A stretch of 64,000 nucleotides of DNA from Mucidula mucida (lineage: Eukaryota; Basidiomycota; Agaricomycetes; Agaricales; Physalacriaceae). Under the pieces are notes generated by a model. That model was given only the letters and a program-made list of their open reading frames with translations, was not told the DNA's origin and did not search any database. Within the stretch, counting starts at the first letter, position 1; every line of letters begins with the position of its first letter. Made by a program: the position numbers and the translations under genes. Shown one piece after another: positions 21,257-32,419 of this stretch. Where the stretch lies: assembly GCA_015501055.1 (NCBI GenBank), contig JADNYV010000107.1, positions 1 to 64,000 of the forward strand, read 5' to 3'.

Positions 21257-22343
21257 TTGTGTGCATATTGATTCAAGGATTCAGGACGCTGCAGATGTTG
21301 ATTAATTTGATCTTATCACATTGTATCAGGATAGGAAAATTTGCATTTTGGTAATTGGTACTACAACAAGCAGGCTACATATGAACAGTATGTTACAGAT
21401 GAAGAGAGAGAACAAGCCAGACAAATGGACTGGTCAATCAATCCGGATATCTAGGCGTAGCATCAACAGTCCGCTTCCTCAAGACTCTCATGAGTATAGC
21501 CTCTCGGGGGTCTCGTAGGCTCGATTATCAGGAAGTCGGGTGTTTGCGCTGGTCTCAAATGGCCGTGGGAGTCGTGGTAGAATCGCGGGTTTCGCACTAG
21601 TAATAGTTGCTAGGGGCGGGAGCGGTCATTGGGAGAGAGAAACACTCCAAGTCATAGTTGTCGCAGGTGGTTACGGTCGGGTATGGTCAACCAAGCAATC
21701 ATAGTCCTTCAGAGTGCCTAGCAGTTTTCACAGTCGTTCTTGAATAGTGGAGGAAAGCGGTTGTACTTGCAATCGAAGCGTCAAGGTCAATCCAGTCGCC
21801 TCGTCGAGGTCGTAATCACAGCCGAGTCACCATCATCGTGGTCTCAATCGCGTCGGAGTAGTAGTCCTCGTCTGGTACTCAACTGTCGTCGCCAAAGTCC
21901 ATGTTCCTGGCCGTGTGGAGTCCGCTCAGTCGAGGTCTTGAGGTTTTCGGGTCGTTGGTTTACAGCCTTGGTCACCACAGCTTGGTGTCGCAGTCATCAA
22001 CAGTTGTAATTGCAGGGAGTAGGCAGCACAAAGTACAGAGGTAAGCCACGGGCAGTCGGAGGTTGATGGTAGGAAGAGACAAGTTGAACTTGCTTCGTTC
22101 GATTTGGTTTTGAACCAGAGTGGGCCTCAAGTGGGCCTCTGACTCAGCGCTTGTCGGCAGACGCGCACAGCTTTCATTGATTCAATATGCGCCGTTTGAC
22201 TCGAACAGAATTGAGAGGAATTCAAGCCCGTTCTAATCTGAAAAAGGCTCTTACGAATGATAAAGAATTCACTAATGACTATAGTTGGTCTCATTCACAT
22301 GATACTGTTACAATAAAATTATACATTGTCCATTGAATCATTT
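21257..22343. other. Transposon flank and intergenic DNA, nothing recognised
   Basis: Composition returns to GC-richer sequence after about 21480. The minus strand around 21750-21900 reads an acidic patch (PDEDYYSDAIE) in a frame with several stops, which could be a retroelement relic. No firm feature. Confidence 0.3.
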
Positions 22344-23742
22344 CTACTCCTCAGCAACCACAATCACACTCTTCGCTACATTCTCTCCCATCTGAATCTT
22401 CCTAAGCGCCTCGCCCGCATGCTCCAGCCCGACCATAATCTCCTCCCTATACTTGAACTCCCCACTCGCGAGCTTCTGTGGGATAAATGATAAAACTCTT
22501 CTTCCCACTTGGGCATGAGGTCCAGCACAAGGAACCCGTTGATGGTGAGGCTCCTTGCAAAGAGCTGCTAGAGGTTCTGGGGAAGTGATGAATGCGAGTC
22601 AGTGGTGAGATGAGAGGATACGAGTAACATACCTTGAAGTGCTGCCCCCGCGGATCGTTATAAGCCGATATCGCCCCGCACGCAATGATATGCCCGTGGT
22701 CCTTCATCGACTCGATAGCAGCATCAAGGATCGCGCCGCCGACGTTATCCCAGTAGCTGCCGCCATCATTAGTCGTCCGAAATAAATGGAAAGGGACATA
22801 CACATCCAACGGGCCTTCCCTCTTCAACACCCCAAGCGTATCCTCCGTCTTATAATTAAACACCACATCCGCGCCGAGCTCTTTCATAAACGCCACTTTT
22901 TTGTCTGTGCCCGCGGATGCGATCACTTTGAGGCCGTCCATTTTTGCGAGCTGTATGACGATCCTGTAGATTGCTTACTTTCAGCGCGAACCGAGGAGTA
23001 GGAGTAGGAGTCTTATGATCCAACGGCCCCAGCCCCAGTGCTCACAAAGATGGTATCGCCCTTCTTTGCGTGGGCGTATTCCTTGTAGCCAAAGTACGCC
23101 GTCTCCCCAGGCATCCCTGCTGCGCCGACGTACACTGACCACGGGAGGGTCGTCTTGGCGATGACACGCACGCCAACGCGCGAGGGGTCGGGAATGATGC
23201 TGTATTCTTGAAAGTCTAGAACAGGCCGTGTGGATGGATGGGTGGTAAACAGAATGGATGGACGCACTGAATACACCGGTGACATGGTCGCCGACTTTGA
23301 TATCCGCATTTTCAGAATGCACAACGCGCGCGATGCCGCAGTTGTGGAGTCTTATCATCATCATCATCATTAGCGCGCTACGTTGAGCAAAGAGTGATGA
23401 AACTCACGGCTCGCCGATGAGGAACGCGGGCTAGTAGGGATTGCGCGTTAGGAGAGGAATCAAGTGGACATTGATAAGTATAACGCACGCTGTACGACTT
23501 GACGCTGGCATCACGCATCTTCCCGCGGAGGTACGGGTCGATGGACAAGACGAGCGTCTTGATCAGAATACCTCCGTTTAGCGGCACATTATCGAGATCA
23601 ACGGTCTGGCTCGCGTCGTAGACCGTCGTGCGCCCGGGGATTGGATACCCTATATCAAGATTGGATATTGTCAAGGTAGATTAAAGCGCATACCCGTAGG
23701 GATTTCGTTGAAGTTTACGACTGCGTTCCGGATCGGTGCCAT
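22344..23742 (-). pseudogene. Medium-chain NAD(P)-dependent oxidoreductase, damaged
   Basis: Family of prostaglandin reductase / enone and quinone reductases. Recognisable exons: 23694-23742, 23489-23649, 23408-23430, 23268-23350, one ending at 23215, 22802-22963, 22634-22756 and 22344-22567. Landmarks: LSIDPYLRGKMRD, GDHVTGVF, the substrate-side PGETAYFGYKEYAHAKKGD, the nucleotide-binding loop VSTGAGAVGS, then VIASAGTDKKVAFMKELGADVVFNY and DNVGGAILDAAIE. Two problems were seen. After GAVGS (about 23030) no in-frame splice joins to VIQLAKMDG and a TAA follows at once. Near 22480 one base appears to be missing between EEEFYH and IPQKLASGEF. Either may be a sequencing error, but together they suggest a recent pseudogene. 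Confidence 0.75.
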
Positions 23743-24039
23743 TGCGTGTAGGTCGTATAGAGGAGCGGGGTGTTTTATAGGATACAATGTCGGTGGGCGT
23801 GAGTAAGGATTAAGGATTTAGTGCTTAGCAATCGAGGGTGTGGGCGGAGTCTGGACGTGAGTCAATGATTAGCGCTTGGCAGTGAAGGATTAGCAATCTT
23901 GACCGAAGCATAGAAAGAATGTGCAGTGGTTGTGGGAAGGAAGGAGCACAATGCTGACAAAGATATGACTTGCCGGACCCGCTGACCGCAAAGGTTCAAG
24001 TTTTTTCCCACACCTGCAAACTGCTGAACGAGCAGCTTA

Positions 24040-24230
24040 CGACTGACACACGCCATAACCCCCCATCCGAAGCGGTTGTTTACATTCGTCATCACTCGGG
24101 GTCTGCACGTCCTCCGCGCTGAACCTGCAGCTCGTCAGGGTGCCGCGGATGAGCACGACGTGGTCGTTCTCCGAATGGCTTTCGGAAAGGCTTTCATGCG
24201 CTCAATAACCCATGGATTCTGTGGTGTGCC
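24040..24230 (+). repeat. Orphan copy of the DAAO upstream region
   Basis: Matches 28365-28510 and 36115-36260, the regions upstream of two DAAO copies, including GGTCTGCACGTCCTCCGCGC and a GGTGCCGCGGATGA patch. No DAAO gene follows: the sequence runs straight into a LINE fragment. It is a fifth trace of the duplicated block. Confidence 0.8.
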
Positions 24231-25060
24231 ATAGAAATGGCATGTGCGGAGAAGAAGGCCCTGTACGTGGTCTTTCTGGACCTTATGACTGTGTTTCCAT
24301 GGACAGATCATGGCACGTTGTGGTCCATGATGTACCGAAAAGGTGTGGGTGGACCAATCTTTGATTGGATGCGGATGCTATACCGCTGTATGAGCTATGT
24401 GGTGCGCTTAGGGAATGAGGTGTCTGCGCCCTTCAAGACAACAATTGGAATCTTGACTGGTGATACAACTTCCCCAGGTCTCTGGACGTTTGTTTCGTCG
24501 GATCTCATACTGTCAGCACATTCTGAGGACGTTATGATGGCCGGACGGACGGTGAACCACATGATGCATGCTGATGATGGTGCTGTGTTCTCTGGACTTA
24601 AAGGAATAGGATTTATGGTGAATGTCCCAAAGACAAAGGCCATGATCTTTGGAAAACAGCCAGGTATTCGGCCAGTCCTTCAAATTCAAGGCTAAATCAT
24701 TGAATGGGTTGATGAGCATCACTATCTTGGCGTCACACTCTGTTCAAGACCGGGCAGCTTATTCTCACAGATGTATCTCATTAAGTCAATCACAACGTGA
24801 CAGACTGCTAATGTGACTATGCGGTTGGCAAAGCATTTTGGTGATCTACCTCCTCGAGAAGTGTTGATAGTGTACCGCGTGCGGGTTGCGGCACACCTCA
24901 CATATGGAGCGGAGCTGGCATTAGATGTCTCTAAAGGCTCGCTTGCACTGCTGGAGGCGGTAGAGGTCCAGTTCTTATGCCGGACTCTCCATCTTCATGA
25001 TGAATCTTGGGTATGTGTCTTGTACTCAGAGACCGGCCTGCTGCCATTGCGTTTTGTTTG
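24218..25060 (+). pseudogene. LINE (non-LTR) reverse transcriptase fragment
   Basis: Part of the palm of a non-LTR reverse transcriptase: VVFLDLMTVFPWTDHGTLW (motif A Asp), the weak G-ILTGDTTSPGLW region, MHADDGAVFS (the F/YADD catalytic motif, here HADD) and NVPKTKAMIFG. It continues past a stop with HYLGVTLCSRPGS and then, in another frame, YGAELALDVSKG. There are at least two disabling changes and the 5' part is missing. The 3' side is cut by the solo LTR at 25061. The last 45 bp of the fragment reappear at 25609-25653 on the far side of the LTR. Confidence 0.8.
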
Positions 25061-25591
25061 TGTTAGCAACTGACTATAGCTCCAAGACTAAACCAGGTAC
25101 CACAGAGAGACTTAGGGAAAGAAAGTGTTTGTGTTCGTAAGACTAGGCTAGGCCAGGTGTATAAACAAAATTGGAACTAAAGTACAATGATGCTATGCTA
25201 CTGCTTATATACTAGTAAGTCTGTGTTTGGGACTTCTTGTTCATACATGTTTCCGCTAGGGATAACTCCACGCCCTTGACCCAGTGTTGTATGCTACTAG
25301 TCTGTGAAACCATTAAATACGAGTGGTAACTACATGTGAGTAATAATACTGAAACAACCATGTGTGCTACAAGTATTGATGGTGTGTATACAATAGGAAG
25401 TCCAGGAGGTATTGGCATGTATGATGTCATCCATGTGTTTGGCGTGTGTCCAACATGAGTACGGCTTTGGTAATGAAAAGGAGTGTGATTGGTGACGAAA
25501 CAGATGATGAAACAGTCCGTTGGTTGATAAGACAAGCCCCCAATAAGATATGATGAGATGTGAAATTGTGAAAATATGGCAATTTATAACA
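25061..25591 (-). repeat. Solo LTR of the chromodomain Gypsy family
   Basis: About 530 bp, bounded by TGTTAGCAACTGAC and ATTTATAACA (TG...CA). It is clearly the same LTR as those at 36484, 42410, 52672, 56379 and 62254, in minus orientation, but more diverged. No internal retrotransposon sequence adjoins it. It shares the TATA-like TATATA tract of the family near the middle. The usual 5-bp target duplication is not evident; instead a 45-bp block of LINE sequence occurs on both sides. Confidence 0.9.
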
Positions 25592-25653
25592 CATGACCGA
25601 TTTCGGCTATGTGTCTTGTACTCAGAGACCGGCCTGCTGCCATTGCGTTTTGT

Positions 25654-25700
25654 TCGGGTGGACCGTTTACCGTTGAATCAACGGTAAACGGTCCACCCGA
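25654..25700. repeat. 47-bp perfect palindrome (23-bp arms, 1-nt spacer)
   Basis: Every base from 25654 to 25676 pairs with 25678-25700; the centre is A25677. It begins TCGGGTGGACCG and marks the exact boundary between the duplicated LINE piece and the left edge of the duplicated membrane-protein/F-box/DAAO block. No other copy was noticed in the window. Confidence 0.95.
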
Positions 25701-25819
25701 TTGATCAACACACACCTTGACTCAGGCTTCCTTGCCGCTCAATCGCCACACTCATGTTTCTCCCCGCATAGTAAATACACGTACAGTGATCCTTCTTCTC
25801 CCAAATTCAAACCGCCACC

Positions 25820-26380
25820 ATGAGCACCTCTCCTACTCCATTGCACACGCCCATATTTTCCCGACTGGAGTCCTTCTACTACACCTTCATACATTGGAGG
25901 GTAATCAACGTAGCCGCGGGTTGCATAATCTTCGTTCCCGTCATCGTCGGCTACGCCGCCTTCTCAGTCCTCGGCTACGCCTTGCTCTCCATCTCCACAA
26001 TCCCCAGCGGCAACGCCCTCTCCGCCTTCTACGCATCCCTCATCGGCGGCATCCTCCTCCTCCCCCCAGTCTGCCTCACAACCGTGCGCACATATCGCTA
26101 TGTGTATGATTACCACCCGAAAGCCCGACACCTTCTCCCTGATTAACGGAAATACATTATCTTCGTTTTCATTATGCCTGTGTTTATCGCCGGTAACGCG
26201 TTGGGTATGACGATTTTGGAACGGTCGTCTTTTGACGGGACTCGTGTAGCTATGGGCCACTTGGTCGCATCAAGTGCTTTGGGAGGATTCGTGTTCGAAA
26301 TGATTTGCGTGGGCATGGTACAATTGTTTTCGTGCTACAGTCGTTCGCCCCGTTGGCCAGAGGATGCTTACATTTACTAG
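25820..26380 (+). pseudogene. Small multi-span membrane protein, nonsense-mutated copy
   Basis: Paralogue of the gene at 31370-31930: SRLESFYYT, GYAAFSVLGYALLS and NALGMTIL-RSSFDGTR are shared in order. The reading frame is otherwise continuous, but a TAA at about 26144 (after RHLLPD) splits it. The region between DYHP and the stop lacks about 30 bp present in the paralogue, and no intron can remove the stop. The C-terminus after FEMICVGMV also differs. Four hydrophobic segments were present before decay. Function of the family is unknown. Confidence 0.7.
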
Positions 26381-26450
26381 GTGCTTCCTGACTCATCATT
26401 CATATCGAAGCTTAGAGGCGCTCGGGATTACTACTCGTATAACACCGGTA

Positions 26451-27573
26451 TCACTCATATGTATCTTTCATCTCAACCATTCTCATGTTCACCGACTTGA
26501 GCTTCGGAAGCTGCATCAAGGCAATCTCCACCTCCTTCCAAGCAGCCACTGAATGCTGCATTTCCGGCGCGTCCACATACTGGAGATCAACCGCCAAATA
26601 CTCTAAGCTGACGGCTGCCGCCTGGGTCAGGTGGCTGAGCCACCATCTCGCCCAAGACGACACGGTGAAGCCAGGAAGAGACAGGTGAAGTGACCTGAGC
26701 TTTGGAAGGGGAAAGACGGGTATCTCCGCCGCCAATCTTTGCTGCGCTGTACAACCAGTGAGTACATCATTTGAAAACTTTGGCACGACACTTACTGTCT
26801 GGATGGCTGATGTCACCCATAGGACGTTTGAACGTCAAGGTGACGAGATTCGGCAGTTGGGGGATGACTCTTGAGATGATGAAGAGGTCCCGGGCGGAAT
26901 AGCTCTCTATGATGAGACTACGCAAGTGACTCGACCATTCACTGGCAGCGCTTTTGAACAAGGAAACACCTAGGGGCGACGATATTATGCCCGTAGAAAT
27001 AGAGATTTCGGTAAGAAGGATGTTCCCAGCGTTGAGTGAGGGAGACGCCATGCCTATCGCATGCACGCTATGAAGACGAAGAGACGAGAGCGAAGGGAAA
27101 TAGGAGAGAAGTGTGAATAGAGACTGGGGTGTTGGGAGGAAAATTGTCCTCAGACTGAGCGTACAGACTGTGGGGGACGCTATGATGGGAAGAAGACTAC
27201 CTATTGTGGTGAACGCCTCTAGTCCGAACATTTTCATCAGCTCGATGGCATCCACATTGGGAACCGCACGGATAAGGCGGCCCAAGGAGTTGTCTTGGTG
27301 AACAAATCGGCGCTTGCGAGGAGACGAAGAGGCTGAGTAATCGCCAGCAAAAATGCGAAGTCGGCGAACGTATGTCAAAATGTGGGGCGACATTTCAAGA
27401 AGCGGTATATAGCTCGAAGGAGAGTTTGTGTTTGGCGACAACACCAACTCGTGGAATAGGAGCGCCTGCGAGCGGGCGCGGAGACACTGGGATGTACACG
27501 ACAGTGCCATAAGGGATGGGTGGTCGTCGAACAGCCAGTCGGCAATTTCATCGAATAGTTCTTGGGGGAACAT
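26451..27573 (-). CDS. F-box-like protein, copy II (357 aa)
   Basis: Two exons, 26796-27573 and 26451-26746, joined by a 49-bp intron, give a full frame. The N-terminus FPQELFDEIADWLFDDHPSL followed by LSCTSQCLRARSQALLF is an F-box-type helix set with Leu, Pro and Ile/Trp at the usual places. The remainder is a leucine-rich sensor-like region (LSLRTIFLPTPQSLFTLLS, LRSLIIESYS, LPNLVTLTFKRPMG, LRSLHLSLPGF). This type of short protein is abundant in Agaricomycetes and is presumed to be an SCF adaptor. It is the only unbroken copy of three in the window. It is divergent from the DAAO gene with 1.03 kb between starts. Confidence 0.8.
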
Positions 27574-28601
27574 AGCGGCCGAACTCTGGAAGCTGGAGGA
27601 TAAGTATGCGCCTTAGGAGGGCTTTAAAGACGCGGAAGTCAATTGAGAGTCCTTGTGTTTGATGGTGCTTGTATTCTAGTAGTACCCATGGACTGTTCAT
27701 TGTATGTTGGCCCGCGCCACAGGGAAATCTTACCTTATGGAATGCAAGGAAGCGGAGATTGAAGCTTGACGGATTTCCGAGGATGATCTAGGCATGAAGA
27801 GGCGCGAGGACGTGCAGGGATGCAAATCTGTTAAAGACCATGGAGGGAAGAGGTCAACCCGATTGCCGACGGATGCAGAGACCGATATCTCCGTGTTCGA
27901 GTTGCTACCCGACTCTCATGATGTCTGTCCGTCTTGCCATACGGAGCCTACTTCTCTTGCATCCGTTGCCGTGGACTTGAAATTGGACGTTTGAAATCAT
28001 GTTCTCTTCAACTAGTAAGGCACAGTGGGCGCTGCTAAGTGTGCTGTGATTTTCTTGATGAAAAACTTCTCTAACTCACCGGTTAGAAACAACAAGCAAG
28101 GCTTAATCTGCCACGGATCTCTGCTCGGACCTATTTTATCGTCTTGTCCTCGGTAAGATCTTGCGTCAATTCCGAGATTGTCGATTCAGATTCAGCTCAG
28201 CTCGCACTCCGGCAACTTGATAAAACCCACAGTCTCGCATGTCCGTCGACTGCTGGTCCGCTGTACGATAGCTCTACGCGTTATCCAATTCCTATCGCCC
28301 AGCTCCATAATCAGGTTCTAATTACCTGCGAAGTACTGAACGAGCACCTTGAAAGCCTTTGCCATAACCTCTCATCCGAGGCGGTCATTCACGTCCATCA
28401 TCACCCGGGGTCTGCACGTCCTCCGCGCTGAACCCTACATGGACCTGTTGCTCGTCAGGGTGCCGCGGATGAACGCGACGTGGTCGTTCTCCGAGCACTT
28501 TGCAAAGTCGCGGTCGCGGGATTGGTATTTAACATGGATGTGTTCAGCATGTTGCACCATCAGCATCAGTCCCACTCAGACTCAGCTTCTCTAACTCAAC
28601 A
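27574..28601. promoter_or_regulatory. Divergent F-box/DAAO intergenic region
   Basis: Conserved as a block with 35316-36354 and, in part, with 75-240 and 24040-24230. The left half (about 27730-27910) is the F-box leader. The right half holds the DAAO promoter with a TATA-like GTATTTAACATGG at about 28526, equivalent to GTATATAACATTG upstream of the truncated copy at 36355. The left half could hide an additional upstream F-box exon; its conservation between decayed copies is ordinary duplication and does not prove coding. Confidence 0.5.
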
Positions 28602-30114
28602 ATGTCTATTGCCTCATCTCCTGACTTCTTCTTGACTCGCCTCGGCGGCGAGCTCGTCCTTCAGCAAGGCCAGCCCATTACACCCAACCCAGACGCGCCG
28701 AAGAAGCGTATCTTGGTTGTTGGAGGCGGTGTTACAGGCTTCACTGTAGGTGTTTGTTATTATCTTTTGATCTCCATATACTAACAGTCCCTTCAGACAG
28801 CTTGGGCGCTTCTAGATGCCGGCTACGACGTCACCATCATCGCTGAGCGTTGGGCGGATCCCAAAAACCGAATCACGTCTCAAATTGCCGGAGCTCTCTG
28901 GGAATTCCCGCCAGCTGTTTGCGGCAAACACACCGATGTACATGGTTGTCTTCATAACTTGATCATCGTGTGCTTACCTTGGATCGCAGGTCATCTCATT
29001 GCACAACTCGAAGCGCTGGTGCATGACCGCCTACCGCGCTTTCGACAAACTACAAGAGATCATGCCTCGCGATGACTATCTCGATCATGGCGTGCAGATG
29101 CGCATGGCCAACTTCTTCTTCGACCAGAAGATGGAGGATATGCCTGATCGTGGCCAGCTGGACAAGTTTGAGGAGATCATGGCGCAGAAGGATGTATGTT
29201 GTCTTCACTACTATTGTGGAAGCGACGATTTTAACGACTACGTTAGATCAAGGGCGTCAGGCGCGATGGCAACATCGTACATGAACACAAAGTCAATCAA
29301 AAGGCTGGCGTTGTCGACGCCTATCAACATCTCGCCCCAGTCATCGACACCGACGCTTACATGCACTGGCTTCGATTCGTGCTCGTCTGCAAAGGCGCAG
29401 TCATGGAGACGCGGCGCATCAACGGGGATCTACTTGACCAAGAGGAAGAATTGCTCTCCGAGTACGGCGCTGACGCGATTGTTAACGCTACTGGCTTGGC
29501 CGGTCTCGAACTTGCTGGGGATGCCTCCGTCTACCCACTTCGAGGCGCTCTCATCCGGGTTGTCAACGATGGCAGCAAATTCCCCAAAGTCACCGAGGCG
29601 CTTGCTGTCACTCACGATGACACTCGAGGGGAAGACGAGGATATCGTATTCATCGTCCCCCGCAATGACAACACGCTCATCCTTGGTGGTAAGTCACTTT
29701 CGTGTATCCCTCTATACATCGTTGTTCATTCGGATACCTTCAGGCTTGGCCCAACCACATAGACACGAACTGGATCTCACACTGGACAGCCCCGAAATCA
29801 TACGCATGCGCCAGCGCTGCAACAACTTTGTACCCGGCCTTGAGCATGCCGAGTACGACCCCGACGCACCCTTGGTGCAAGGTCTTCGCCCCTTCCGGGG
29901 CTCCAATGTCCGCGTTGAGCGTGAGTTACGCTCACGGTCAGACGGGTCGATGAGCCGCATTGTCCATTCTTACGGACAGGGTGGCGCCGGTTTCTCGCTG
30001 TCCTTTGGATGTGCTAGCGACGTGTTGGAATTGATTCGGGAGGTAGAGGCTGATCTGCCTGCCACGAAGATGTCGTTCAGCAGACGGCATCAGTGTGCAG
30101 AGGCTCAGCCGTAG
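28602..30114 (+). CDS. D-amino-acid oxidase-like FAD oxidoreductase (433 aa)
   Basis: Flavoenzyme family that oxidises D-amino acids to 2-oxo acids, NH3 and H2O2. Five exons: 28602-28745, 28797-28937, 28990-29193, 29247-29688 and 29744-30114. Landmarks: the Rossmann loop VVGGGVTG (residues 39-46) ending exon 1, AGYDVTIIAERW for the FAD ribose, VNATGLAGLELAGD, the PLRGALIRV strand, and the family signature VHSYGQGGAGFSLSFGCA close to the C-terminus. It is longer than typical DAAO (340-370 aa). The excess is a 36-residue N-terminal extension (PDFFLTRLGGELVLQQGQP) and an insert after the FAD loop (SLHNSKRWCMTAYRAFDKL). The C-terminus AEAQP is not a PTS1 signal, so peroxisomal targeting is not evident. 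This is the only copy of four that looks complete. Substrate cannot be read from sequence. Confidence 0.9.
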
Positions 30115-31369
30115 ATTAACGGACGCTACGGTCAACTAAGTTATTTCTATCTATTCCATTTTTCAATTCATTTTCATTCGTTTTCGCGCGCGCCAAGTTG
30201 TTCAGCTTGTGGAAGTAATCACTACAGTGTTTTTTACAAACCCATCGCTTGCCCAATTTGTCGGGCGGTCCAGTATCCCAAGAAATTGCAGCACAAGCAA
30301 ACAAAACGCCGCCGATAAAATCCTAGGTGCGAAGCATACATTCACAAAAGCGAGATTACTTGGACCAAATATCAAATCGTCAGAGGTGCATATCGATAAG
30401 CAGATGAGCAGGAGGAATAAACGGCGTCGTTGGAGCGGAATAATCGTCTAACCTCGGCCTTTCAGTCGAGTAAGAAGACTGGTGTGAATCCTCCGGGCAT
30501 GGAGGCTACGATGCTGGCGTAGCATCGAAGGTAGAGTGCAACATCTCGGAAGCTGGTTGCTGTATTATGACTGGCCATGGGGAGGGAGCAACAAAATGGG
30601 GCATGGGTGAGAAGTGTGGTGTCGGTGCAGGGACAATAGAGGAAGATATATTCACTGTGATCGCGGAGGGACAGATTGAGGTAGCGTGTTGAATATAAGT
30701 AGAGTGAAAGTTTGATGAACGAGCCAACGATGATTTTGGGCGCGGGCGCGAGCACGGAGTTTCTGTGAGAGAAAGTTTAGGGAAGGGCGGCGGGATGAAG
30801 GATCAGAGACCACAACACCGTCCACCTGGGCGAATTTTCCGCAACAGCATCATCCAAAGATGTCGATACCTAGATAAGTTGAGAAGTGACGTCCTGAAGA
30901 AGAAACAAAGCGCCTTATGGCACAGCATGGTGTGGCATCTAGGCTGCTCACTCAACTCATAATCGACTAGCTCGAACTGACCTTGTTGGGCCCGGTGACT
31001 GCGAAGCGAGATTCATCTGTGGCACCTGTCCTCAAATGTGGCGCCCAGGCAGTGCTCTTAATAGGGTGTAACGTGTCCTGCACACCTACAATGCGGGCTG
31101 TTCAATGAACTCATAAACGTGCGTTCGCCCTCTTATCGCAACTTTATCGACACAGTATAGTACTCCTCGTGCTGACTCCAGAGATGATGATCTGCCTCGT
31201 GTCAGGCATCACAGCCTCTGTGTCTCATAAGGCGGATCAAACTCAAAGCATTCGCGATTACCGTTGTTCAACACGCACCTCAACTTCTTTGCCGCTCAAT
31301 CGCCACACTCGTGTTCTCTCCGCATATATGCACTTGTAACTATTCTTCTCTCAAATTCAAACCGCCAGC
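30115..31369. other. Intergenic between the two block copies
   Basis: No gene recognised. Minus-strand frames at 30462-30755 overlap and are Pro/Ser-rich, without a family signature. The final 110 bp match the sequence upstream of 25820 and are the promoter/5' UTR of the membrane-protein family. Confidence 0.4.
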
Positions 31370-31930
31370 ATGAACCCCTCCAAGACCACTCCTACTCCAT
31401 TCCATAAGCGCGTCTTTTCCCGACTTGAATCCTTCTACTACACCAGCATACATCGGAGGATAGTTATCGCAGCACAATGCTGCGCAATCTTCGTCCTCCT
31501 CACCGCCGGCTATGCCGCCTTCTCAGTCCTCGGCTACGCCTTGCTCTCCGTCTCCACAATCCCCACCGGCAACGTCCTCTCCGTCCTCTACGCATCCCTC
31601 ATCGGCGGGATCATCCTCATCCCCATAGTCTGCATCACATCCGAATACACATATGAGTATGTGTATGACCACCACTTGGCAGCGTACTATACTCCACAGC
31701 TAGTCGCCAGGTATTGGATGAAGTATGTTCCCCGCGTTTTCATTACGCCTGTCTACATTGGCGGTAACGCGCTGGGTATGACGATTTTGGGACGGTCGTC
31801 TTTTGACGGGACTCGTATAGATATGGGCCACTTGGTCGCAACGAGTGCTTTGGGAGGATTTATGTGCGAAGTGATCTACGAGGTCATTAGACGATTGGTA
31901 TTAGTCTGCGGTAGTGACCGTGCTCCGTGA
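31370..31930 (+). CDS. Small multi-span membrane protein of unknown function (186 aa)
   Basis: Intact single-exon frame. After a short polar N-terminus (SKTTPTPFHKR, SRLESFYYT) there are about four hydrophobic segments: around residues 33-58 (GYAAFSVLGYALL), 66-88 (YASLIGGIILIPIVCI), 121-140 (TPVYIGGNALGMTIL) and 150-172 (LVATSALGGFMCEVIY). RSSFDGTRIDMGHL connects the last two. I do not recognise the family. Two relatives lie nearby: 25820-26380 (nonsense-mutated) and 32420-32931 (frameshifted near its end), so it is a local expansion. Membrane location is predicted from hydrophobicity only. Confidence 0.75.
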   Translation: MNPSKTTPTPFHKRVFSRLESFYYTSIHRRIVIAAQCCAIFVLLTAGYAAFSVLGYALLSVSTIPTGNVLSVLYASLIGGIILIPIVCITSEYTYEYVYDHHLAAYYTPQLVARYWMKYVPRVFITPVYIGGNALGMTILGRSSFDGTRIDMGHLVATSALGGFMCEVIYEVIRRLVLVCGSDRAP

Positions 31931-31938
31931 CGTGAAAC

Positions 31939-32006
31939 ACATGGGTTGGGTAATCTGCTTCTAGCTTTAGATACATGGGTTGGGTAATCTTCTTCTAGCT
32001 TTAGAT
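31939..32006 (+). repeat. 34-bp tandem duplication (two units)
   Basis: Two adjacent units starting ACATGGGTTGGGTAATCT that differ at one base (G/T). It lies just after the stop codon of the membrane-protein gene. Confidence 0.95.
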
Positions 32007-32419
32007 ACATGTCGTTAATTGTCCTTTGTTGCGCAATAAGTATATACAGTTGTCATTGATTCTAAATTGTCATCCCGAGAAAAAGTAGACCATGTACACG
32101 AGCCTGAGAGATCGATGCTCAGAAGAGGTCGTCATCAGACGTTCTCGGATAGCCTTTGGGTCTATGTATAAGTGTGGCACCCGCGAGATCAGCGCGTGTA
32201 GGCTCTTCAATGAAGTATCCACATTCCCGTGCCTTGTCAACACAGCACTAGTGACTGAATATACATGCTCATTCAATTACACGTCTCAACAGCTCACCAC
32301 GAGGACTTCACAGCATCAAGTTCCCTCCCAAATCAAGCTTCGGCTTCTCTTACTTCAGCGCGGCGCCCAATGCTCATATATAACCTTCTCAAGCGTACCA
32401 CTATCCACTCCAACGCACC

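Noticed and set aside
21720..22010. Possible retroelement coding remnant on the minus strand
   Set aside because: Acidic patch only; several stops and no recognisable motif.
30462..30755. Overlapping minus-strand frames as a small secreted or Pro-rich protein
   Set aside because: No signal peptide pattern, no paralogue in the duplicated block, and two frames equally open.
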